A DNA stretch of 64,000 bases from CALDUY01 sp046350255. GTDB lineage: Bacteria; Planctomycetota; Planctomycetia; Gemmatales; Gemmataceae. The notes below the pieces were generated by a model, which saw only the letters and a list, made by a program, of their open reading frames with translations, made no database searches and was not told where the DNA came from. The stretch covers positions 62,001-126,000 of the forward strand of contig JAXMAV010000003.1 in the NCBI GenBank assembly GCA_046350255.1. The letters are read 5' to 3'. Position numbers and translations under genes: made by a program. This document shows, in pieces, positions 39,985-46,312 of this stretch; position 1 is the first letter of the stretch; every line of letters begins with the position of its first letter.

Positions 39985-42546
39985 GTTGAGCTTGTAGTTG
40001 CCCGGCGCTGCATTCGCCACACTGGTGTTGGCGACGAACCCGAAGCTCACCTCACCGCCGTTGGCAGCGATCAGGGGGTTCCACGCCTCGGCTCGTACGG
40101 TGTAGCGCTTACCCACACGAGTGACGAGCACTCCATCCCAGATATTGGTGATGTCCGCGTCGAGGTCGAACTCGAGTATCCAGCCATTGATGGCTGACGA
40201 TCCGTTGTTGCGGATGCGGATCTCCATCACGAAGCCGGTTCCCCAGTCGCTGGATTTCGACCAGGACACCGCGGCGCTGAGCGCGCTGTCATCATTGACG
40301 ATGGTGCCACTGGCGCGGGTCGTTCCCAGGGTGGCATTCACGGGCGAGGAAAGATTCAACCAGAACGACTCATTACCCTCGATTCGGGTATCGCCAGTGA
40401 CGGCAACGCGAACCACCTGCGAGGTTACTCCAGGGGCGAAAGTGGCCTTGCCACTCCGGGCGGTGTAGTCGCTTCCGGCGAGGGCCGTGCCGTTGCTGGT
40501 GGCGAAGTTTACAGTCACTTGCCTGGTTGTGGGCACCGATAGGTTCAGCGTGAAGTCCGCGTAGGTTATCCCACTATTGCCCTCCGTCACTTGCACATTA
40601 TTCACACGCACCACAGGACTATCATTGTTAAGGATCACTCCCTGACCCTCGGCATCACCCAGCGTGGCTCCCTCTGGCTGGGTCAGGCGTACGAAGAAGA
40701 CCTCATTCGCCTCGGTGCGGCGATCACCCACGATGGGGACGCCCACGGTCAGGCTGGTCTGCCCGGCAGCGAAGGTGACTGTCCCGCTGGCGGACCGGTA
40801 GTCCTGGTTGGCCAGGGTAGCGGTTCCATCAGCCGTGGCCCACTTCACTCGTACTGCCGTGGTGGAGGCGGCGGATAGCGTCAGGGTGAAGCGTGCGGTG
40901 GTGGTACCGGTATCGCCCTCGACGATGGTCTGGTCGCCGACCGACACCACGGGCAAGGTGGGCGGCGGGGGCGTGTCTCCCAGGTCGATGCGGATGGTGG
41001 TCACGCTGTAGGCTGGCATGGTGTAGCTGAAGGCAGACGGGTCTGTGATGGTCGCCTGTCCGGCTGCCTGTGGCGAGGAGGACGCCCCGGTCAGGGTGTA
41101 GAACCGGGCCAGTGATCCAGGCTGAACTCCCTGCAGATGGAGCGAGGCGGGCAGGGCAGCGCCTGTTTTGTTGATGGCCACCAGCACAAGCACGTTGGGA
41201 TTGTTCGAATCGATGCTAGCATAAACGGACGAACTGGCCGGATCGGTTGTGGTGGCTGACACGGCCGTGTCACCGAAGGTCGAGTTCTGCCCGTCATAGT
41301 TGCGGTACATGGCGAGGGCGCCAGTGACGAACGGTTCGCTGGTGTAGAGTTGCCACTGGCTAGCCGCAAAGACGCCCTCGCGTCCGAAGATGCCCAGCAC
41401 ATCCGCCTGGGCGATGCCACCGGAGATGTGGTCGCCCCCGCCGTAGTTGTACTCGGTGATGGCCAGTTTCGTGCCTGCATAGTTGTTGTCGATCTTGCTT
41501 TGCAGGCGAGGAAGCAGATTGATGGGCCCACCAGTGGACCACTGGGTGATCCAGCTGGTTTCTGTATAGGTGGCATCCCACAACGAGCGCGGCGCCTGCA
41601 ACCGGGCAGCCACCACGGCAGCGCTGTTGTTCTGATCAGTGATGCGCACGCCGCCACCCTGCGCCTCGGGGTACCAGTGCACGTCGAGCACGTCGAGTAA
41701 CCGCCGACCGGCAGCCGTCTCGGCGGCCTTCATTTGCGCCAGGTAAAACGACTGGAAATCTCGTCCGGCGCCGTCCGGGGCGTCCTGCAACGTCGTGAAA
41801 CCGTGCCAGCCGTAGTTCACTGGGCCAAAGACCAGGCTGCCCGGCGCGACCGCCTTGATCGCGGCTGCATACTCGATACTCTTCTGGACCAGTTCGGCGT
41901 AAGTGACGTCTCCGGGATGGATGGCTGCGTGGGTCTCCTGCCACAGGTCAGGCTCGTTGTCGAGTGAGAACCAGATGGGGCGGTTGGCGTCTGTCTGGGC
42001 GCCCGGATACTGGGTGATGACCCAGTTCACAAACTCGTCGGCATAGACCTTGCCGTCGGTCAGGTCCGGGGTCAACGAGAACGGCGCTCCCTTGGTCGGG
42101 TCCGACACGTTGAATCGTGTCTGGAGATAATTGGCGCTATTGCGCACATCGCCATCGCCCCTTTTATCTGCCGCCACATATCCGTTGATCGGAACGGTGA
42201 TCAGGGCCGCCGCGTTGTGGGCGTAAGCGTTTTGTAAGGTGGGCAATACCGCTCCGCCTGGGGTGTCGCCTCCCCCGAGGTAGGCGTCGTTTTGAAAGTA
42301 CCAGTCGCTGCCGGCATTCGAGGCGTTGTTCTCCCAGTTGTAGGCGCTCCAGCGATTTCCCCCGAGCCGCTCCAGGGTGAGATTAGCAGTTGGCCCGGCC
42401 AGGGGGCTATTCACCCCGTAGATGAAGCGGGAAATGGGCAGACGATCCAGGGTCGGATCGATGGTGAACTGGACGGCAGGGGCCAGGCGTTGCTCCAGCT
42501 GTTCCAGCAAGAGGCGAGCCTTCCTGATCCGGTTGGTGGTGCGCAT
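39967..42546 (-). CDS. GH44 endoglucanase/xyloglucanase with Calx-beta and CBM2 modules
   Basis: An 859-residue secreted cellulase. The N-terminus has LLEQLEQRLAPAV, the LExRxxP motif. The GH44 catalytic domain (about residues 30-520) has GGNRWSAYNWENNASNAGSD, then SLDNEPDLW near residue 197 (acid/base Glu) and LAITEYNYGGGDHISGG near 365 (nucleophile Glu). Two Calx-beta domains lie at about 530-630 (VVSVGDQTIVEGDTGTTTAR) and 640-745 (VVRVNNVQVTEGNSGITYAD). The C-terminal 100 residues (VSWSKSSDWGTGFVMEIRIR, INGWILEFDLD) are a CBM2 cellulose-binding module. GH44 enzymes cleave internal beta-1,4 links in cellulose, xyloglucan or glucomannan. The start at 42546 is preferred; a longer frame extends upstream to 43071 but crosses the sigma-54 promoter region. 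Confidence 0.92.
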   Translation of the reverse strand: MRTTNRIRKARLLLEQLEQRLAPAVQFTIDPTLDRLPISRFIYGVNSPLAGPTANLTLERLGGNRWSAYNWENNASNAGSDWYFQNDAYLGGGDTPGGAVLPTLQNAYAHNAAALITVPINGYVAADKRGDGDVRNSANYLQTRFNVSDPTKGAPFSLTPDLTDGKVYADEFVNWVITQYPGAQTDANRPIWFSLDNEPDLWQETHAAIHPGDVTYAELVQKSIEYAAAIKAVAPGSLVFGPVNYGWHGFTTLQDAPDGAGRDFQSFYLAQMKAAETAAGRRLLDVLDVHWYPEAQGGGVRITDQNNSAAVVAARLQAPRSLWDATYTETSWITQWSTGGPINLLPRLQSKIDNNYAGTKLAITEYNYGGGDHISGGIAQADVLGIFGREGVFAASQWQLYTSEPFVTGALAMYRNYDGQNSTFGDTAVSATTTDPASSSVYASIDSNNPNVLVLVAINKTGAALPASLHLQGVQPGSLARFYTLTGASSSPQAAGQATITDPSAFSYTMPAYSVTTIRIDLGDTPPPPTLPVVSVGDQTIVEGDTGTTTARFTLTLSAASTTAVRVKWATADGTATLANQDYRSASGTVTFAAGQTSLTVGVPIVGDRRTEANEVFFVRLTQPEGATLGDAEGQGVILNNDSPVVRVNNVQVTEGNSGITYADFTLNLSVPTTRQVTVNFATSNGTALAGSDYTARSGKATFAPGVTSQVVRVAVTGDTRIEGNESFWLNLSSPVNATLGTTRASGTIVNDDSALSAAVSWSKSSDWGTGFVMEIRIRNNGSSAINGWILEFDLDADITNIWDGVLVTRVGKRYTVRAEAWNPLIAANGGEVSFGFVANTSVANAAPGNYKLNGVTLV

Positions 42547-42734
42547 GGGAAAAACATCCTGGAGGAAGTTAGACCGAATGAGGCCAGGGTTCCAGGACGG
42601 GATAAGCCGGTCAGCGAGCCGTAAGAGGGGTGCAGGGGTGGCAGCTGAAACCGATAGTGGAACCATAGCCCGGAATGCCAGACGTGGCAAGCGCGGGGAG
42701 GAGGTTTCCATCGCAGGTCCACCCCGTCTCTGTT

Positions 42735-42800
42735 TCAGGATGAGAAAATCCGAGATTGGTTTCTCATCCTGATGTCGGCCAGAGGGGCCCGGATGAGAAT
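42735..42800. promoter_or_regulatory. 13-bp perfect palindrome plus third half site, likely enhancer
   Basis: TCAGGATGAGAAA (42735-42747) and TTTCTCATCCTGA (42760-42772) are exact reverse complements with a 12-base centre. GGATGAGAA recurs at 42791-42799. The group lies 55 to 95 bases upstream of the sigma-54 promoter at 42828, the place where an enhancer-binding protein usually sits. Confidence 0.65.
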
Positions 42801-42827
42801 ACCGCCACAAAATCGCCTGGCGCTCGA

Positions 42828-42845
42828 TTGGCACGGCTTCTGCTT
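42828..42845 (+). promoter_or_regulatory. Sigma-54 (RpoN) promoter
   Basis: TTGGCACGGCTTCTGCTT has the -24 GG (42830-42831) and -12 GC (42842-42843) separated by exactly 10 bases, and a full match to the TTGGCAC block. Transcription would start near 42855, about 40 bases before the ATG of the small secreted protein. It is the only convincing sigma-54 promoter found in the window. Confidence 0.85.
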
Positions 42846-42895
42846 CAAGAGAAAACCATCCTGAATGGGTCAACAACAAATCGATGGAGCAGGTA

Positions 42896-43351
42896 ATGAG
42901 CAAAATCGTGAGCGCTAATTCGCATCGTAAATCTGGGCTAATCGTGGTGGGGGTGGTTGTCGTAGCTTTGACCACGCTGGCCACCTGGGTGGTCCGGGCT
43001 CCCTTGGCCCAGGCAGGTACGATTGAAGGCGTGGAGAGTGTGAGTTCTCCCGATGCCGGTTGCAGCACCATGGCCCAGCGTATTCAGGCCAAGGATGTGG
43101 TGATCGATCAACTCTTGGCTGGTGAAATCACGCTGAAGCAGGCCGCCACTTCCTTCGGGGAGCTGAATGTGAACCATGTGGCATTCCAGGAGCAGTACTC
43201 GGGCCGAGATGATCAGGAGAAGCTGTGCCGGCAGGTGATCCGCTGGGTGAAGGCTCGATCGAAGGTGCAGGGGCCTGACAGCGATCTGGAAAAGCAATTG
43301 CAGCAACTCGAGGAACAACTGACAGCCTCGCAGGGCAAGGCTTCGTCCTGA
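42896..43351 (+). CDS. Small secreted protein of unknown function under sigma-54 control
   Basis: A 151-residue protein. The N-terminus SGLIVVGVVVVALTTLATWV followed by APLAQAG is a signal peptide or anchor. The mature part is mostly helical: MAQRIQAKDVVIDQLLAGEI, KQAATSFGELNVNHVAFQEQ and DLEKQLQQLEEQLTASQ, the last being coiled-coil. I do not recognise a family. GGAGCAGG sits four to eight bases before the ATG at 42896, while the ATG at 42884 lies inside this site and is less likely. The sigma-54 promoter and palindrome show regulated expression. A strong terminator follows, so it is a single-gene unit. Confidence 0.7.
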   Translation: MSKIVSANSHRKSGLIVVGVVVVALTTLATWVVRAPLAQAGTIEGVESVSSPDAGCSTMAQRIQAKDVVIDQLLAGEITLKQAATSFGELNVNHVAFQEQYSGRDDQEKLCRQVIRWVKARSKVQGPDSDLEKQLQQLEEQLTASQGKASS

Positions 43352-43403
43352 ATCCGGATGACCGCCGGGCTCTCTACGCCTGAGTAGCACGACTAGATAC
43401 ATC

Positions 43404-43448
43404 GGGCAGGGTGAACCAGGTTCACTCTGCCCTGCTTCGTTACGTTTT
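43404..43448 (+). terminator. Intrinsic terminator after sigma-54-controlled gene
   Basis: GGGCAGGGTGAAC (43404-43416) pairs with GTTCACTCTGCCC (43420-43432), thirteen pairs with one G-U and a three-base loop, followed by TGCTTCGTTACGTTTT. It may serve the leftward operon that ends at 43447 as well. Confidence 0.85.
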
Positions 43449-43833
43449 ACCTGGATGAAGGCCGGGGAAACCCTGCAAGCAGCTGCTTGCGCAGTTTTTC
43501 CCCCAGGTGGGGGTCGATGGTGCGGATCTCCGGGGCTGGCTCCGGGGGAGGGGGCGGCTTCGGTACTGCATTCCTGGCAGGACGGGAGGAGCCAGCCTGC
43601 GGCTGGTTGTGAGAGGATTCCCGTTTAGTATCGCCGGGACGTGCCTCCGCGGCAGTCTTCAGCTGCTTCTCCACCTCGGCCAGGGCGGCTTCATAATGGC
43701 AACGCAGATAACCCGCGATGGCCTGCAACTCGCGGTGCATCTCTGGCGACGACTGGCCGTTTAGCTCGGCTTCCCAGAGGATTCGATAGCGACTCAACAA
43801 CGAGGCAATTTTCGATTCTGATTCCGGGCCCAT
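43447..43833 (-). CDS. Small Pro-rich linker protein, last gene of the VgrG operon
   Basis: A 128-residue protein with a helical first half (KIASLLSRYRILWEAELNG, YEAALAEVEKQLKTAAEA) and a Pro-rich middle (VPKPPPPPEPAPEIR). The end reads TIDPHLGEKLRKQLLAGF. A similar DPxLxEKL ending is found in the product of 44675-45055 in the same operon. No family was recognised. GGGAG lies 7 bases before the ATG at 43833; the frame opens from 43974 but the early part overlaps the sulfotransferase gene. It starts 19 bases after the sulfotransferase stop. An adaptor or tether role for a secreted machine is possible, from context only. Confidence 0.6.
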   Translation of the reverse strand: MGPESESKIASLLSRYRILWEAELNGQSSPEMHRELQAIAGYLRCHYEAALAEVEKQLKTAAEARPGDTKRESSHNQPQAGSSRPARNAVPKPPPPPEPAPEIRTIDPHLGEKLRKQLLAGFPRPSSR

Positions 43834-43852
43834 GAGCTTCTCCCACGCAAGC

Positions 43853-44653
43853 TTACCAGCAACTCGCGCTGGCATACGGTTCGGCCGCCCGACCCAGAAC
43901 ACTCGGCCAGCGCGGCGGGACGGGCTCCACCCGGGGGCGAATGGTGTGGAGCTGAGCAAACCCATGCACGTCATCGTCTTCCCTGGTAACCTGTTCTACC
44001 CGCTCGAAGTCGTGGGTGAAAGGTGGCTCTTGCAGGAAGTCATAGATGGTGGCCAGGGTGCGAGCCGGCGCGGTGGTTAACTCCTCGAAGCGGACGAAGT
44101 GCATCCGATCGCGGAAGCCGCGCTGCAGGGCGTCTTTGATTCGGTTGAAGGCGATGCCGACCGGCTGGTCGCCGCGGGTCCAGACGGCGCAGCGGCCTTC
44201 CACGGTCTGAAACTCGAAGTAGTGCTTGGCTTCCTGGGCCACCTGGGCTGTGGCGGCCGTGCGTCGCCAGAGTAGCTCGAAACTGGCCAGCACATCGCGC
44301 ATATCGCGCACCGGCACCAGCACCCGGGCCTTTCGTCCAAGGATTAGCTCGGCCATCTCCAGGTAGGCCAGCCAGCTGCGCGACTTGTCGAACACCACGG
44401 GGCGCGACGTGTTGGCATGAAACGCCTCGAGGATGCCGCGCAGCACGCGCAGCTTGGCGGCCCGGCTCTCCTCGGGGGGCATGGCCTGAAACTCGCCCAG
44501 GCTCTCCCAGCAGTTGCGCACGTTGAACAGCACCTCCAGCACGCCGCTCGTCCCCGTGGCGTGGAAGCGCGGGTTCTGCGCCAGCAGGTTGGCCAGCAGG
44601 GTGGAGCCGCTGCGCGGCAGCCCGGCGATGAAATGAAATGTCTTGGTGCTCAT
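43853..44653 (-). CDS. Sulfotransferase family protein
   Basis: A 266-residue cytosolic protein. The PAPS-binding 5'-phosphosulfate loop HFIAGLPRSGSTLLANLL opens it. RVLVPVRDMRDVLASFELLW supplies the 3'-phosphate-binding Arg and Ser region, and HFVRFEELTTAPARTLATIY is the conserved later part. The fold transfers sulfate from PAPS to a hydroxyl or amine of a sugar, lipid or protein. Such an enzyme is an unexpected member of a VgrG operon. It lies 21 bases after the small helical protein gene and 19 before the Pro-rich one. The substrate could be a cell-surface component or a secreted factor; neither can be shown here. Confidence 0.85.
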   Translation of the reverse strand: MSTKTFHFIAGLPRSGSTLLANLLAQNPRFHATGTSGVLEVLFNVRNCWESLGEFQAMPPEESRAAKLRVLRGILEAFHANTSRPVVFDKSRSWLAYLEMAELILGRKARVLVPVRDMRDVLASFELLWRRTAATAQVAQEAKHYFEFQTVEGRCAVWTRGDQPVGIAFNRIKDALQRGFRDRMHFVRFEELTTAPARTLATIYDFLQEPPFTHDFERVEQVTREDDDVHGFAQLHTIRPRVEPVPPRWPSVLGRAAEPYASASCW

Positions 44654-44674
44654 GGAAGCAACCGTGTGTCCGTC

Positions 44675-45055
44675 TCACCTGGTGTGGGGAGTTCGATTCC
44701 CGAATCGCGAATGCAGAGCCAGCTGCAGCTTCTCCTCGAGCAAGGGATCGACCACCACCTTCGGCCGTTGTACACGCGGTTTTGGCTGCGGGCGGTTCTT
44801 GATGATCTCCGCCAGTTTGGCGCGGTTGGCATTGATGCTCGCCGTCGCGTCCTCCACGGTCTTCTTGACCTGCTCTTTGTGTTCCTTCACCGCGTCGGGG
44901 ATCTTTCCAAAGAGCGTGGTCAACTGCTCGTGGATGCGCTTGAGCGTCGCTACGTTCGGATCGTCCGCCGGAAGAGCTTCGATCCGGGCCGCCAGTCCTG
45001 TCAGATAGGACTTCGACACCTTCATCAATTCGTCAATTTGCTGTGGGGACGGCAT
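44675..45055 (-). CDS. Small helical protein with Pro-rich C-terminal tail
   Basis: A 126-residue protein. The first 90 residues are charged and helical (QQIDELMKVSKSYLTGLAAR, DAVKEHKEQVKKTVEDATAS) and may form a coiled coil. A Pro-rich stretch (NRPQPKPRVQRPK) leads to VVVDPLLEEKLQLALHSRFG. The DPxLxEKL ending is shared with the product of 43447-43833, so the two look like distant paralogs or share a docking peptide. GGAGG occurs about 10 bases before the ATG at 45055; the GTG at 45061 is an alternative. It overlaps the C39-like peptidase gene by 23 bases. It has no recognised family. Confidence 0.6.
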   Translation of the reverse strand: MPSPQQIDELMKVSKSYLTGLAARIEALPADDPNVATLKRIHEQLTTLFGKIPDAVKEHKEQVKKTVEDATASINANRAKLAEIIKNRPQPKPRVQRPKVVVDPLLEEKLQLALHSRFGNRTPHTR

Positions 45056-45716
45056 TGCCACTCCCTCCGCTCAGGTTCATCAGACAATGACCACACCAGG
45101 GACAGAGAATTTCCTGCCACACCGGCACGCGCAACAACTCAATAAAGGAGCCCAGCATCACCATTCGAGCACAATGAGGGCAGGGGCAGGGTAGAAGGTT
45201 GTCACGATCCGGGGGACCGATGGCGACCAGCGTGTTTGCGGTCGATTCGTATCCAGATAGGACTCCTTCCCACAGGGCCAGGAACCGTTCCCGCGCGACC
45301 CGGAAATCTGGACCTTCGGTGGGATCGTGCAGAATCACTGCGTCGGGTTCCATGTCGCGTAACACCGAGAAGTGCCCTCCTGCATGCTCGATCCGCATGC
45401 GGTGCCGAAGCACTATTTGTAAGGAGGAGCGGCAACTGGTCTGTAGCGCGGCCCATGGGTGCGCGGCGCGAAGCGGGATGACCGCCAATCCCATGGTCAG
45501 GGGGTCGCGAGTCAGCTCCACAAGTGTTCGACCACGAGGCAGGAGCTGGAGAGGGTCCAGACGCATACGCTGGTGGACCTCCTCCTGGATGGCGGGCAGG
45601 CCCAGCGACCTGTAGACCATGCAGAGCGAGGCGGCACCGCAGGACCAGCGATCGCGCTGCTGCTCGTAGGGCAGTACTGCCCGCTCCCGCATCGCTGCTC
45701 GTGGCTCCTGGCTCAC
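45033..45716 (-). CDS. C39-like cysteine peptidase with C-terminal zinc-ribbon-like segment
   Basis: A 227-residue protein. YEQQRDRWSCGAASLCMVYR carries the catalytic Cys of the peptidase C39 fold (near residue 26), EHAGGHFSVLRDM the His, and ILHDPTEGPD the Asp. C39 enzymes normally cleave double-Gly leader peptides of exported bacteriocins or serve as stand-alone toxins. The last 55 residues have CPCPHCARMV and ILCPWCGHC, four CxxC-type cysteine pairs that suggest a zinc ribbon. The GTG start overlaps the DUF6931 gene (GTGA). As the third gene of the VgrG operon it may be an effector or a processing enzyme. The absence of transmembrane and ATPase domains separates it from C39 ABC exporters. 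Confidence 0.72.
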   Translation of the reverse strand: MSQEPRAAMRERAVLPYEQQRDRWSCGAASLCMVYRSLGLPAIQEEVHQRMRLDPLQLLPRGRTLVELTRDPLTMGLAVIPLRAAHPWAALQTSCRSSLQIVLRHRMRIEHAGGHFSVLRDMEPDAVILHDPTEGPDFRVARERFLALWEGVLSGYESTANTLVAIGPPDRDNLLPCPCPHCARMVMLGSFIELLRVPVWQEILCPWCGHCLMNLSGGSGNAVPTAN

Positions 45717-46279
45717 TGGTGGTTGTCCACGTCAATACCCAGGGCGATAAACTGACGATAATTGAGATCCAGATCTTCGGGTTTGCCGGCGACGGCTGCG
45801 AGGAGTACGGCCGCGGAGACCAGCTTGGAAACCATGCGCGGCACTGGGGGAACGGGGTCGACCGTGCCCTCGGCCGTGCCGCCATGCGAAGCAGCCAGGG
45901 CAGCGCAGCCGGCCGCGGTTTTCGAGCCAGCCGCTGCGCCGGCCTGGCCTGCGGCGTCGCGGTTGGTTGCGTCAGGCTGAAGTATCCAGGCCACGGCGGC
46001 ATGAAGGGCCTGCTCTTCCTCGGGGCTTGCAGGCTGGCGTACTCCTAGAGTGTGCCGGGTACACAGGCAGGCCCACCACACCGATTCGCGTGGTAACAGA
46101 GCAACGGCCATCAGGCGAAGGGCATCCACATACTCGCCCTGATCAACCAGCGCCTTGAGATACTGGGCCGGCGAGAGGGCAGGGGTCAGCAAACGACGGC
46201 CGGCGATGCTCAGCGGGAGTTGCCGGGTCAGTTCAGTCGCGGGGCGCATTGGGCGGTCGTGGGAGGATGCCGAGGGCAC
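45713..46279 (-). CDS. DUF6931-like protein
   Basis: A 188-residue, mostly helical soluble protein. The N-terminal region SIAGRRLLTPALSPAQYLKA and LVDQGEYVDALRLMAVALLP, then RESVWWACLCTRH, resembles DUF6931, a family often near VgrG and PAAR genes. An Ala-rich middle is followed by AAVLLAAVAGKPEDLDLNYR. It starts with GTG at 46279, with AAGGAG eight bases upstream, and lies 33 bases after the VgrG stop. Its end overlaps the C39 gene. A chaperone or adaptor role for a spike-borne cargo is inferred from position. Confidence 0.6.
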   Translation of the reverse strand: MPSASSHDRPMRPATELTRQLPLSIAGRRLLTPALSPAQYLKALVDQGEYVDALRLMAVALLPRESVWWACLCTRHTLGVRQPASPEEEQALHAAVAWILQPDATNRDAAGQAGAAAGSKTAAGCAALAASHGGTAEGTVDPVPPVPRMVSKLVSAAVLLAAVAGKPEDLDLNYRQFIALGIDVDNHQ

Positions 46280-46312
46280 GTGGTCTTCTCCTTCGGTAGG
46301 TGCAGGAAAGGA

